Positions 7,426 to 19,351 are shown, counted from the first letter of the stretch. The stretch is DNA of 27,298 nt from Phytophthora quininea (GCA_011947345.1 JAAVTG010000515.1:1-27298), one strand, 5' to 3'. Numbers and translations: made by a program. The notes: generated from the sequence alone by a model not told the origin.

Positions 7426-9852
7426 TCAATTGGAGCTCCCCGCTCGCTTGGCTTCCTGCGCCAGTATCGTCTGCAGCTTCTTGAAAGCTTGTGTTGCTGT
7501 CGGCCGCTGCGTCGGGTCGATCACTGTGCAGGCTTGGCCTAACTCGACCATTCCCTTGAGGGCTCCGGCCGTAAACTCAATCTTGAGCTTCCCCATCGCC
7601 ACAAGCTGGAGGACCGCAGTCTCGGGCATTTTCCGCCCGTTCTTGTTTTTCGTTCCTTCGGCGTTTGAGTACGGCGTTTGCTGCGAGTCCAACTCGGACA
7701 GCACGATGCCAAACGAGAACATGTCGGCCTTGTCATCGTAGTGCTCGCCCATCATGACCTCGGGGGCGATCCACAGCGACGTTCCCACGCCCGCCGTCAT
7801 CGTCCGGTCAACTCGTTCCCGAGACGCGCCAAAGTCGGCTAGTTTCGCATCAATTTCCTTGTTGAGCAAAATGTTCCGGGACTTTAGATCACGGTGGATC
7901 ACCGGCGGGTTCAAAGAGTGCAAGTAGCTCAGCGCATGAGCGACGTGCGTCGCGATCTTCACCTTGGTGTAGTCGAACCCGGTGGGGCTGTTGTTGTCGG
8001 CACGGTCGCTTAGCCACGCTCTCAGGTCGCCTCCTTCCATGAACTCCGTCACGACACAGAGATCCATCAGGTTGTTCCAAGACACGCCGACAAACTCCAC
8101 GACCCGCGGGTGATCCATGACTGTCATCATCTTCACTTCCGTGAGGAACTCGGTCACGTGGCGCGTGCTCTTCCGCGTCTCCGGGAAGAGCATTTTCACG
8201 GCAACTAACCTGCCATTGTACGTGCCCCGGTACACTTCTCCGTAGCCACCACGACCGATCAGGTCCTCAAGAAGCACGTCATCTCGCGGAATTCGAGACG
8301 ACAAGATGGTGTTGTCTTCACACACGCTGTCTGCGGTGACGGGGCCTCGGAGATGGTCGTCGCGGCGAGGTTGCGGGGTTGGTTCGTTCCGCAGTTCATC
8401 ACAACGTAGCGGGTCGCTGCGCTTCAGGTCATTGCTACGCAAGGGATTGCTGCGTGTCGGGTCGGTCTTCAGAGGGTCATCCCGCAAGTCACCACTGCAC
8501 ATTTTCTCGCCGCGGCGTTCGTTGCTGCGGGTCCGCTCGCCACGCACTCGGTCACTGCGCAACCGATCGCTTAGAACCGGGTCGCTGTCCCAGGGATCGC
8601 TCTTAATCGGGGCTTCGCGCAAGTCTTTAGTGCGCAGCATCTCGCCACGAGCTGGGTCGCTGTGAATGAGGTCGTCTTGCAACTCGTTCACCAGCAGCCG
8701 ATGGCTACGTACCGGGTCGCTGTGAATCGACTCGCCGTCCTGCTCTTTAGTGTTTGCCCTGCCTCCTCGTCGCCTATTGCTGCGGACTCGCTCACCACGC
8801 CTGCGACGGCTACGGTACTCGTCACTTCGTGGGGCCCGGTCACCCTTCTTCTCGTTGCTGCGCTTCCGCTCGCCCCGCACCCTGTCAGTTCGAAGTTCCT
8901 GGGTGTTTAACCTGACACCGCGGTATTCATCGCTTCTTACCGGTTCGCACCGCAATTCATCGCTGCGGAAAAGCGGCGCCGATCCGCCCGTGTGAGAGCT
9001 TAAAGTGCTTCTCTGCTCGCTTCGTGGAGACATATCAACCGCGTACTGCTCCTCGTTCTGGTGCTTGTCGGTCACTGCAAGTGCGGCGTCCGGCTCGCGA
9101 TCTCGATTGCGATTTCGGGTCCGCGTGCGCGGCTTCACCTTGTCCTTTTTCGCTCGCTGCATGCGCCAGTAAACGAGCAGCGCGGGGAGAATGACAATAG
9201 CGAGGCAGGCGAAGACGATGCCGAATAACGCACCGGCACTCAAAGTGTTGCTGTCGTCGGACGATGATCCCGCTGAGCCGCTTCCGCTGGAGCTCCCAGT
9301 GTCGATTCCTGAGTTTTCTGTCGTGTAGAACTTGTTGTAGCCGCGATAGCACTCGTGGTTTCGAATCGTGGTGGCGTTCAGGTCGAACGTCTGCGCCTTG
9401 TGGCCGCACGCCGAGTCGTTGTAGATGGTCATGTAGGCCGATCCGTCATTGAACAGCCACGCGATCTCGCTGCGCTGACCCATATACGCCGCGAGCTGAC
9501 AGGTCCCCGCCGCGAGAAACACATTGGAGCCCGAGTAGTTCCTGCAGCCTTCCTCGCGAAACACGTCGATCATGAGGTAGTTGGCGCTGCTGAAAATCTG
9601 TGACGTGTACTCGAAGCGGTTGGTGGCGCAGCGCTGGGCATAGTAGTAGGACGAGTTGTTGATTTGGATGGGGTTGCACGTCTCGCTCTGGGAGCCGCTG
9701 CACTTGGCCGTGCCCTCCTCCAGCGTCACTACCAGCGGTGTCGAGTCGCAGTTCTCATCCGAGTAGATCTCGACGGTCGAGTAGTTGGCAGCCAGCGCCG
9801 AGCCGCCGCTGGTCGCCAGAGCGAGAGCTCCGAGCCACAGCGCGGATCGCAT
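7426..9852 (-). CDS. Receptor-like TKL serine/threonine kinase with eight-cysteine ectodomain
   Basis: An intact 808-residue protein. It has a signal peptide at 1-22, an extracellular domain at 24-178 with cysteines 35, 51, 59, 75, 103, 118, 149 and 168 and several N-glycosylation sequons, and a Ser/Gly stalk at 184-203. A transmembrane helix lies at about 205-229. A long basic juxtamembrane region follows, with RSD-type repeats at 296-500. The kinase domain spans about 527-795. All catalytic motifs are present: P-loop GRGGYGEV 533-540, Lys553, Glu573, HRDLKSRN 653-660, DFG 673-675, APE 696-698 and the subdomain XI Arg783. It should be an active plasma-membrane receptor kinase phosphorylating Ser/Thr. 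The ectodomain matches the solo proteins at 5072 and 6261, and the kinase end matches the gene at the window's left edge. The ligand is unknown. It is one of the few long genes here without a frame break. Confidence 0.92.
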   Translation of the reverse strand: MRSALWLGALALATSGGSALAANYSTVEIYSDENCDSTPLVVTLEEGTAKCSGSQSETCNPIQINNSSYYYAQRCATNRFEYTSQIFSSANYLMIDVFREEGCRNYSGSNVFLAAGTCQLAAYMGQRSEIAWLFNDGSAYMTIYNDSACGHKAQTFDLNATTIRNHECYRGYNKFYTTENSGIDTGSSSGSGSAGSSSDDSNTLSAGALFGIVFACLAIVILPALLVYWRMQRAKKDKVKPRTRTRNRNRDREPDAALAVTDKHQNEEQYAVDMSPRSEQRSTLSSHTGGSAPLFRSDELRCEPVRSDEYRGVRLNTQELRTDRVRGERKRSNEKKGDRAPRSDEYRSRRRRGERVRSNRRRGGRANTKEQDGESIHSDPVRSHRLLVNELQDDLIHSDPARGEMLRTKDLREAPIKSDPWDSDPVLSDRLRSDRVRGERTRSNERRGEKMCSGDLRDDPLKTDPTRSNPLRSNDLKRSDPLRCDELRNEPTPQPRRDDHLRGPVTADSVCEDNTILSSRIPRDDVLLEDLIGRGGYGEVYRGTYNGRLVAVKMLFPETRKSTRHVTEFLTEVKMMTVMDHPRVVEFVGVSWNNLMDLCVVTEFMEGGDLRAWLSDRADNNSPTGFDYTKVKIATHVAHALSYLHSLNPPVIHRDLKSRNILLNKEIDAKLADFGASRERVDRTMTAGVGTSLWIAPEVMMGEHYDDKADMFSFGIVLSELDSQQTPYSNAEGTKNKNGRKMPETAVLQLVAMGKLKIEFTAGALKGMVELGQACTVIDPTQRPTATQAFKKLQTILAQEAKRAGSSN
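8353..8967 (-). repeat. Degenerate RSD/RSN repeat tract in the kinase juxtamembrane region
   Basis: Residues 296-500 of the receptor kinase contain at least a dozen copies of [RHKL]-S-[DN]-x-x, mostly with a following basic residue. Examples are RSDEL, RSDEY, HSDPV, KSDPW, RSDRV, RSNPL and RSDPL. At DNA level the unit is about 15 nt and its multiples, visible on the + strand as recurring GGTCGCTG/GTTGCTGCG blocks. Tracts of this kind grow and shrink by slippage. The charge pattern (alternating R and D/E) suggests a disordered linker or a phosphorylation substrate. Confidence 0.75.
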
Positions 9853-11250
9853 GAATGCTAGTCAACCTTTCCCAGCCTTCCGCTCGCTGAAAACTGCTTG
9901 GCAACTGAGGGCCGAGTGCCAGACTGTCTACGCGGGTCTGGCGCGTTGGCGTCCCAGGGCTGCCGATCATGCCCGGTTCTCTCGTTCGAGCTGAATTCCA
10001 ATGCCGGCCTGTCCATCAATACGATTGCGGTTCCAGCGCTGCAGATGTCGTGCCGCGGGAATTGCCATTGCTCATGGCACCGAAAGCGTTCACGCCAAAG
10101 GCTCGCGGCCCCACCCGTCCTTGAAACCAGGTGAGCTCGAAAAGCCTTGAGGGTCCGACGCTCCATGGCAAACAGTAGGTGATAATCTGACAGCTTCCGG
10201 AAGATACAGGCGCTTTGAAGCACTTTCATCTGTCAGCTGTGGCGGATAGTCACTGCCATCGCAGTTGATGTGGTCGACCGGTCGAGCTGCAGATGTTGCC
10301 GTTGTGTGACCGCAAATTGCGCTCGACAGGCTTCGTGTGTTCATGTTGGTGACCTAACGGCATCTGCTGCAGTTGACATTATCATCGGAATGGCTTATTG
10401 CATCCCTTGCCGCCGCCACGAAGACTTTTCAACGAGGCAGCGATGCCTTATCCACGCTGCTGCAACCTGCCGTTGAAGTGATGCGTGCTTTGCAATGCTG
10501 CCGATTTTCCGTGGCACCGCACAAGTCTCGCTTTGCTGTTCGCAGCATACACCGAAACCAATCGGCAGCTGCAGTTTGTTTGTTCGTCTCGACTCGGATC
10601 GCAGCTGTAGAGCACACGTAGCGCCAAAGCAACGCCATTTTGCATTGCGATCAAGCTGGAAATTTTCACGGCAGACAAGTGACAGCCACGGCCTGGAAAA
10701 GCTCAGAGTTCCGCCGAGTAGAGCAATGTTGTTGCCGCTTACCTGGTTGAATGGTACGTGCAGGATTGAGCATCAGCGGAGAAGGTTGATCAGAGCTCAA
10801 AGCCAAACGAAGCCCCAGCAATTTAGGGGTATCCCTGCAGAGGATCACAACGGAAAACTTAGCATGTCCTTGAGATGCAGCCTGTATCATGGTGAGATCC
10901 GAAAAAGAGCCCCGTAAAGGACGAACGCCAACAAGACACGCCCCACAGCGCAAAAAAATGGACGAGCAGCGAAATGCACGCGCTGTAGCGGTCAATGGCG
11001 CCACGTCGACACATGAGTCCAATAAGTTTTTTGCTCGTTGCAGTCAACACCAGTGGGGCCTTGTACAGACCCTTCTTTTCAGCCAGCAGTAGGGCAGTGC
11101 TCTTGCCATATCTCATGAAGGAGGAACAATGACCAAGGTGCGACGTTGGGGGTCAAGTTGAAGTTTTTGTAGCCATCTATCGTCATGTACCCGCATTTCG
11201 GAACACTCCGCGCATTTTCGCTGCGGTCAGATCAAAACTCGTTGGCAGAC
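9853..11250. other. Gene-poor 1.4-kb stretch upstream of two divergent genes
   Basis: Open frames on both strands (for example + 10495-10917 and - 10666-11022) lack domains, ATG context and protein-like composition. The left end must hold the promoter of the receptor kinase and the right end that of ASCC3. No terminal repeats or target duplications were found by eye. Confidence 0.5.
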
Positions 11251-11252
11251 GA

Positions 11253-11264
11253 CATTCGCCAAAG
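11253..11264 (+). promoter_or_regulatory. Initiator-like element of ASCC3
   Basis: CATTCGCCAAAG, 12-23 nt before the chosen ATG at 11276, differs by one base from the element before the elicitin-like gene. If it marks the transcription start, the 5' leader is very short. Confidence 0.4.
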
Positions 11265-11275
11265 ATCAGTTTGCC

Positions 11276-14200
11276 ATGACGACGCTGCTGAGCGCCTTGC
11301 GCGCCGAGTTCCCTGCACCCACCAGCACCATCGTGTCGCCAGTTGAAAATGCAACGCAACCGACCTCTCCGCGACTCCTACCTCCCCGTACAAGCCGCAC
11401 CCTGTCGCCCCAAAGTCGACCGTACCGTGATCCGTTCTGTCGAGCGAGAAGCTGTGGGAAACGTCGCTACCAACGCACCGCAGCGACCTGCTGCGCATAC
11501 TATGTGTGGATCACGACACGCTAAAAGCTGCCAACGAGCGGGAGGCGGCGGCAGGCGCTGTAAACGCCGTGGTGACCAGCAGACGCCGTAAGACCCCGCA
11601 GACCAAGAAGCAGCACAAGCCGGACGCCGCCGCACTGCTACTGGAGAGCTGCGCTAAGCACACGGCAGCCAACAGTGACAGATGCTTCCTGACGACGCTG
11701 GAGCTGGCCGAGTCGGTGCTGCAGACTGTGCAGGACAGCGGGGAGATGCAGACACTGTGCAAGCTCAATTGTTCGGACTGGTTGGCGTGGAGGGGATGGA
11801 CCTCATTGCATTCGCAGTGCAGAACCAGAAAGAGCTTAGCAGCCCAGATGTGACCAAACAAAAGCTGCAGGAGGCGCAAAGAGCGTAGAGATGGCGGAGA
11901 AGTTCGCTGCGAGTGGGGCTGCCAGAGGAGGAGGCTTTAGTGTGCTGACGGAGGCAGAGCAGCAGTTCCAGAGACAACAAAGGAAAGCGCAGCGAAGAGC
12001 GACGCGAAATCAGGAAGAGGAGGAAGATCTGAACTGGCTGGAAGCTGCAGGATACGATCCCGAAGTTGTGAGGCTGCAGCGGGAGTTTGCCGAGGAGGAG
12101 CGGAGACTGCAGGCGTCGTCGTTGGTACAGCGAGAGTTTGGCGCTTTGCAGGGAGGATATGACACCAGTGGGGCTGCAGGGCAATTGGCGTCGGCTGGAG
12201 CCCTCACTCTGCCTGCAAACACGAAGAGAACTCACTACAAAGGATACGAGCACGTGTTCATTCCTGCCCACGCCAAGAAGGCGCTTGGCAAGGAAGAGAA
12301 GCTGGTCTCGATCTCGACGCTGGAGCCGTTTGCACAGACAGCGTTCCACGGCATCACGATGCTGAATCGCCTTCAGTCGAAGCTGTTTGATGCCGCTTAC
12401 AACTCGAATCAGAACCTACTGGTGTGTGCTCCTACAGGCGCCGGTAAGACCAACGTGGCGATGCTGGCGATCTTGCAGGAGGTAAAGTCTCAACTGAATC
12501 GACACCAAGACGTACCCGCGAGGCAGGGTGTGTCCAACATGAAAATCATCTACGTAGCTCCGATGAAGGCGCTGGCGCAGGAAGTGGTGACGAAGTTTGC
12601 GCAGAGACTGCAAGCTCTGAAGCTGAGGTCCGCGAACTCACGGGCGACATGCAGCTGACCAAGAAAGAGATTGAGGAGACGCACGTGATCGTGACGACCC
12701 CGAGAAATGGGATGTGATCACGCGCAAGTCGAGCACTCAGCAGTCACTGCTCAGCCAAGTGAAGCTGTTGATCATCGATGAAGTTCATTTACTGGCAGAC
12801 GAGCGCGGACCCGTCATCGAAACCATCGTAGCGCGTACTCTGCGTCGTGTGGAGAGCACTCAGAGTATGATCCGCATCGTCGGTCTCTCAGCTACGCTCC
12901 CCAACTACGTCGACGTCGCGTCTTTCTTGCGTGTGTATGTTCCTAGTGGTGATGCTCGTATGCAGAATGCGGCGACGAATGGAGGCAAGGGTGGTCTGTT
13001 CTTCTTCGACTCGACGTACCGACCTGTGCCCTTGGACCAAACGTTTATTGGTGTGAGTACGAATGCAAACTTGAAAGAAGCGTTAGGTTTAAGTGCTGCG
13101 GCGCTCACGACAGTGACGGCAAGCGTGGAGGACTTGGCCAAGGAAAGAAGAGGGCTGCAGCTGCTGCAACGATGACGAAACAGCGACAGATTCAATTGAT
13201 GATGAACAAACTCACGTTGGCACATTGCTTAAAGCAGGTGCAGCACCAGGAGCAGGTGATGGTGTTTGTGCACTCGCGGAAAGAGACTGCAGCCACCATG
13301 CACAGTATCGTTGAGCTAGCACGCGGCAATGAAGAGGAGCCGGGTACGCTGGAAGCGTTTCTGCCTCCTCCTGAGCTTCAAATGCCCATTAACCTCCAAG
13401 ATCGTGTACAAAAGAGCCGCAACAAGGAGCTGAAGGAGCTTCTGCAGTATGGTATGGGCATCCACCATGCTGGTATGTTGCGTAGTGACCGCAATTTGAC
13501 CGAGCAGCTCTTTGAGATGGGATACATTCGCGTATTATGCTGTACGGCGACGCTTGCATGGGGTGTGAACTTGCCTGCCCATTCCGTGCTCATCAAGGGC
13601 ACGCAGGTCTACAACGCAGACAAGGGAGGCATGACACAGTTGAGTATGCTGGATGTTATGCAGATCTTCGGTCGCGCAGGTCGTCCACAGTACGACACTA
13701 GTGGTGATGCGGTGCTCGTGACGACACAAGATCAACTGCCGCACTACTTGCGATTGCTTACCACAGGAATTCCGATGGAGTCGGCACTGATTAAGGCTCT
13801 GCCCGATCATTTGAACGCTGAAATCGTCTCCGGTACGGTGAGCAATCTAGAGGAGGCCTGCACGTGGCTCAGCTACACGTATCTCTATGTTCGTATGCGC
13901 AAGAACCCGTTGGCGTACGGCATGAAGCTAGACGATATCAACGACGACCCCATGTTGCTCGCGCGACGCAAACAACTCCTCATGGATGCTGCTGAGAAGC
14001 TGGCAGCGTGTCGGATGATTAAAATCCTCCGTGAGAAGGTGCGACTGGACCAACCTAGCGAAGAAGGCAAAATCGCCTTTGCAGTGACGTCGATGGGGCG
14101 CGTAGCTAGCCACTTTTACATCCAACATCAGTCCATTGAGACGTTCAACGATCTACTGGACAACAAGGCTGGTCAACAGGGCGCAGACGATGAGGATGAC

Positions 14201-17200
14201 TTGGACTGGGATAAGGTCTTGTTGGTGCTGTGCAGCAGTACGGAGTTCGAGCAACTAAAGTCGCGCGAGGAGGAGATGCCTGAGCTTGAGAAGCTGAAGC
14301 GCAGATTCTGCCGCTACGACATTCTCGGCGGCGGAATGGACACGTACACAGGTAAGACGAACATCCTTCTGCAGAGTCTGATCGGCCGTGCCCGAGTGTC
14401 CTCGTTCACTCTCATCTCCGACACGAACTACGTCGCCCAGAACGGCTCTCGTGTGTGTCGCGCTCTGTTTGAAATCTGCTTGAAGAAGAACAGCGCACGT
14501 AAAGCCGAGAAGTTCCTGCAGCTTGCCAAATGCATTGACCAAAAGATGTGGTGGGACCAGAATGCCATGCTGCAGCTTCCGAATGTACCGCTCGACATCG
14601 TTGCAGAAGTCGACAACCGCCACCACATGACCTTGTACGACGCGATTTGCGATCCCGAGGGCTTTAACCTCAGCGCAAAGGTGAAGAAGTGGGTCACGAG
14701 CGTGCCGTTTATCGATATCGACCACGTGCAGACGCAGCCCTTCGGTGGCAACATGATCAAACTGTCGTTCGAGCTCTACCCACTGTTTCCGGAGTGGAAG
14801 GAAGGCGTATTCCAGGGCAAGACGCTCAGCTCTTGGCTTTGGGTCGAGGACGCCATCACTGGTTACATCTACCACTCAGAATACTTTGTGTTGCATCAGA
14901 GCCGCTTTATGGGGTGGAAGGCTGGTACGCAGACACTAGAGGTGGAGTGCTACTTGCCAGTGTTTGTCTCGCAGACGCAAACGTCGGCAAACTACGTGAT
15001 CCGGATTCTATCCGATCGATTCGTCGGGATCGAGTCTTTTGACGAGGTGAGCTACACGCCTAGCGACATCACGGCAGCGGAGACGAAGAAGCAAAAGGAC
15101 GAAATGTACACGAAGCTGCTTCGCCTCCACCCGCAACCTCTGCAGTCTCTTGATGATCCTATCTATCAGGCTCTTTACGTTGGGAAGTTCCAGTACTTCA
15201 ATCCGATCCAGACGCAAACGTTCCACCAGCTGTATCACCAAGACGGAAACGTGCTGCTGTGTGCGCCAACAGGTAGTGGAAAGACAGTGTGCGCTGAACT
15301 AGCTATGCTGCGAGTGTGGAAGCAACAACAGCTTAGTGGTAGTACAGAAGGAGAAGGCAAAGAGGATGGTGCTGGAGCTGATCAACCGCCTCACAGAGGC
15401 CAGGGTCGGCGTGCGTCGCAGTCCTTGATTGTGTACATTGCCCCGATGAAGGCACTCGCGCGAGAGAAAGTGGCGGAATGGAAAGCTCGCTTCGAGAACA
15501 ATCCCAATCTGCGCAAGAAGGTGGTGGAAGTAACTGGAGATACCCTCGTGAACGTCGAGTTTGTCTTGAACAAGGCCGACATCGTAGTGACGACTCCCGA
15601 GAAATGGGACTTGCTAACACGAAGCACCACCGTAGGCCGTGCCTTGATGCAGCAAATGGCGCTTGTAGTTGTGGATGAGGTCCACTTGGTTGGTGAAGCT
15701 CTCCGTGGAGCTGTGCTTGAAGTGCTGATTAGCAGGTTGAGACGCTTTAAACGGTCGGGCCCGCCGATCCGCGTGGTTGGGCTGTCAACCGCGTTGGCAA
15801 ACGCTGGCGATGTGGGTCAGTGGCTGGGTGGAATCACTTCAAGTCATGCTAACAATCCGGACGGCGGACAGGTCTACAACTTCCGAGCATCGGTGCGACC
15901 AGTGCCCATGGATGTGCATATCCAGGGCTTCCCTGAGCGGCATTATGTGGCGCGCATGGCAGCCATGAACAAACCCACTTTCATGGCGATCAAGGCACAC
16001 TCGCCGGAGAAGCCAGTACTGATCTTTGTGTCGTCAAAGGCTCAAACAAAGCTGACTGCGCTTGATTTGATCCAATTCTGCGTTGCTTCTGACGAGGGAG
16101 GCGACGGGAGCAAGCGGTTCTTGAAAATGGACGAAGCAGTCATGGACTCGATTTGTCAAACGAGTCGGATAGTGGACGAGACTCTGAAGCATACGCTCTC
16201 ATTCGGCATTGGCCTTCACCACGCGGGATTAGCACGGAGAGACCGTGAGTTGGTAGAGAAGCTCTTCAAGGACCGCTTGATTCAAGTCGTCATCTCTACG
16301 TCGACGTTGGCGTGGGGAGTAAACCTCCCAGCTCACCTCGTAGTAGTTAAGGGCACCGAGTACTTCCAGAACGGAAGGTATCGCTCGTACCCTCTGAGCG
16401 ACTTGCTGCAAATGATCGGTCGAGCTGGACGTCCCCTACTGGATGACAAGGGCGTTGCTTGTGTGCTCGTGGAGGAGAGCAAGAAGAACATGACGCAGCG
16501 TTTCCTGTATGAACCTTTGGCTGTTGAATCCTGCCTCGGTGGGAATGCAGCGCCGCATATTCTAGCCAACCACTTGAACGCCGAAATTGCGGCCGGTTTG
16601 ATCCACACGACCAAGGACGTGATGGATTATCTGAGCTGGAGTTTGCTCTTCCAACGGGTGATGAAGAACCCAAGCTTCTATGGGGTTGGTGACGATCTTA
16701 TTCCCGTAGAAACCCCGTCCAAAAGCAGAATAAAAAGGGAAACAGGCGAAGAAGCCGTCGTCCAAGCAGGATGCGTTGGAGATTTTCTTCCAGCAGCTAA
16801 TAGCCTCGGCGATGCAGCAATTGAGTCAAGTCAGTGCATCACAATGACGCAAACGGGCAATGCTTCGTCGTTTGAGCCAACGTTCGTGGGGAAGCTGGCG
16901 GCCTCGCTCTACGTGGACGTCCGCACCGTATCCAACATGTTGACAGCGCTTCAAAAGAAACCTCAGAGACGAAAGATTTAAACAACACCCTCCGGCTGCT
17001 TTGCGTGATCTGCGAGTCCAGTCTCGAGCTTCGTGACATTCCGTTGCGCCATAACGAAGTCATGAGCCAACTCATTGGCGATCTCTGCGGGAAGGTCAAG
17101 TACTCGCCGCTCAAGTATTTATTTGCCGAGTCATCCAAGCGCCAGAAAACGTTACTAGAGACTCACGGAAGTGAGGTGAAGGCACTTCTGGTGCTGCAGA

Positions 17201-17956
17201 TGCATCTGATGGGCATGCGTCTGCCCTCGAGCGACTTTGCCAATGACCTTCGGACGCTGTTGGACCACTTGCCACGGTTGCTGAGTGCTGCGGTTGATAT
17301 CTGCGCGCATCTAAAGCTCACCGACTTGGTCTTCGCGGGTATTCGCCTGTCGCAAGCAGTCGTGCAAGGACGATGGCCTAACGAGGGAAGTTCTGATGGC
17401 ACCAATGTGCTCCCAACTGCCGCATGCTTCTCAATCGGTCGTGACGTTCCTACAGAAGGACTTTAAGGTTTCGACACTTGCCGAGCTCCAATCGGCCCTT
17501 GCGACGAAGAACAAGAAGGCGCAGATCATCGACCGCCTGCAGAACCAGCAGCAGCAGCAACGGGGACGCTCCAGCGGCCTGACGAAGCATAAAGTTAACG
17601 AACTAGTCCGCGTCGCGGAAGGAATCCCGCAGCTTCGTGTGGATGTCAAGATGACCAGCAAGCAGCAGCAGCAGGTCGTTGATGTCAACTTGATCGGTTC
17701 CAACTTTCAAGGAGGCAAGACTCTATCGTATACGACGCGGCTGCAGAAACCCAAGCCGTACGGCTTTTACGTGGTGCTGACGTGCAAGGAGGGCAAGCGA
17801 GATGAACTCGTCCACGTGAAGCATGTTCCGTGGAAGCACAAGGTGCACGTGTCTATCCCATTGCCGAAACCAATTGACGACGGACTCCACTACGAAGTGC
17901 ACGTTCTGTCGGATGCAATTGCTGGCATCGACAGTTCACACGCCGTCAAGACATAG
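11276..17956 (+). CDS. ASCC3: ASCC3/Slh1-type dual-cassette Ski2-like RNA helicase (about ten frame breaks)
   Basis: ATP-dependent helicase of the ASC-1 complex (yeast Slh1), which splits collided ribosomes in quality control and, in animals, also unwinds DNA for alkylation repair. The first cassette has Walker [10 protein letters not shown] at 12428-12454 and DEVH at 12777-12788. The second has APTGSGKT at 15263-15286 and DEVH at 15674-15685. Both have the QMxGRAGRP-type motif VI (IFGRAGRP near 13666, MIGRAGRP near 16414). Sec63-like domains follow each cassette (about 14080-15030 and 16860-17950). The coding span of 6.68 kb fits the ~2,200 residues of the human protein. Frame changes fall near 11445, 11763, 11887, 12623, 12700, 13140, 16765, 16838, 16965 and 17385; 13172-16765 is unbroken. 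The N-terminal ~200 residues before 11890 match the family only weakly, so the start is less certain. ASCC3 is preferred over Brr2 because of the overall match in both cassettes. Confidence 0.9.
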
Positions 17957-18496
17957 AGCTGATGCAACGTAAACGAAGTTTTGCTATTACTACTGGTTGG
18001 CTCGTCAAACTGTTATTGGGGGCTCATCAGTGCAGTCATTCCTCGAGTTACCGAGAAGGTTTCCTCACAAAGATTCAGAGCAGATCTTGGTATATTTTGC
18101 AAGCATCACTTGAACCCCCATCGGATGAAAACACTTCCTCTAACTGCGCTTCAAATTGCCGAATGAGACTGTGTCGGTCGATTGCTTTTCATTCTGGCCA
18201 CCCAAAATATACTTGGGGTTTGTATCGGAGACCGATTATGTCAACGGTAATTCTCGCACTCCCATTGGAAGAAACTAAGTTTTAAACTCAATGAAGCTAA
18301 TTTGTGTAGCCATTGTTGTCGTGTAGGCATTTACTATAGGCGCTGATTGGGCCAATATGGCTTGTATGAATGCCTAAAGTCACCTTTCGAGATCGTTAAA
18401 CCAAGGGTCAATCTTGAAACGACGCAGGCGAAGAGGTATCTGCAGCAGCGCCTCCTTACTCTTGGAAAAGATCGCGACGAGCAAGAAGAAGAAAGC
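17957..18496. other. Intergenic region between ASCC3 and ARL3
   Basis: About 540 bp, comparatively AT-rich, holding the ASCC3 3' end and the ARL3 promoter. The open frame at 17962-18285 has no recognisable domain. No gene supported. Confidence 0.5.
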
Positions 18497-19106
18497 ATGG
18501 GGCTACTGAACCTGCTGCGCAAGCTCAAAAGGACGACAGCGAGGCGCGCATCCTGGTGCTGGGGCTGGACAACGGCGGCAAGACGACCATTCTCAAGAAG
18601 CTCTCGGAGGAGGACATCAGCCACATCATGCCCACGCAGGGCTTCAACGTCAAGAGCCTGCAGGTGGACGGCTTCAAGCTCAACATGTGGGACATTGGCG
18701 GCCAGAAGACCATCCGCCCCTACTGGCGGAACTACTACGAGCAGACCGACGCCCTGGTTGGTGCAAGTCCTTTAAAAAATAGTAACTATTGTATTCATTG
18801 CCTGCTGCTGCTGTAGATCTACGTGATCGACAGTGCCGACCGCCGTCGTCTCGAGGAGACGGGCATGGAGCTGGTGACGCTGCTGGAGGAGGAGAAGCTC
18901 TCAACGTGCCCATCCTCGTGTTCGCCAACAAGCAGGACCTGCTCAACGCGCTGCCGTCGGGCGAGATCTCGACGGCGCTCAACCTGGCCACGATCCGCGA
19001 CCGCACGTGGCACATCCAGGCGTGCTCGGCTAAGACCGGCGAGGGCTTGCAGGAGGGCATGGAGTGGATAGTCAACACAATGAGCACTGGACGAGAGGCC
19101 AAGTAA
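18497..19106 (+). CDS. ARL3: ARL3 small GTPase (one intron, two frame breaks)
   Basis: An Arf-family GTPase of about 183 residues that releases lipidated cargo from carrier proteins in the cilium/flagellum; oomycetes need flagella for zoospores. It starts [11 protein letters not shown], as animal ARL3 does, with Gly2 for N-terminal modification. P-loop GLDNGGKT, switch II WDIGGQ, NKQD for guanine recognition, and TPTQGF-like switch I ([10 protein letters not shown]) are all present. ARL3 rather than ARL2 is indicated by [24 protein letters not shown] and CSAKTGEG. An intron at 18757-18816 (GTTGGT...TGTAG, 60 nt) separates ...TDAL from IYVID. Breaks at about 18529 (AAAA run, one A missing) and about 18900 are each mended by one base. 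It is convergent with the succinyl-CoA synthetase gene, 245 bp apart. Confidence 0.92.
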
Positions 19107-19351
19107 GCCAAAGTCGCCCAAATGAGGAAGCAAGAGGAAGGGAGACCATATCCCTCCCCCTACAATTCCATGGCAGATAGCACACTGCTACGGTATCTGC
19201 AATACATCAACCAACAAGACCTTTGCGAGATACGCTACATCGTGTTTAGGCTCCGCATGGCGCGCGGACTTTATTAGGGTGTTGTTTCTGTGCCGGGCAT
19301 CTCGGTTGTCATTCACCGAAGCAAACCCTTCCTGTCTTCCTTCCTGCCTGC

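Noticed and set aside
10666..11116. Minus-strand frames with GKSTALLLAEKKG-like text
   Set aside because: It recalls a P-loop superficially, but no surrounding NTPase motifs and no continuous frame support it.
14255..14875. 206-codon minus-strand open frame inside ASCC3
   Set aside because: The plus strand carries the conserved helicase without interruption here.
18757..18816. Possible sequencing insertion in ARL3
   Set aside because: It begins with GT, ends with a pyrimidine-rich TGTAG, and sits exactly between two conserved coding blocks, so it is an intron.
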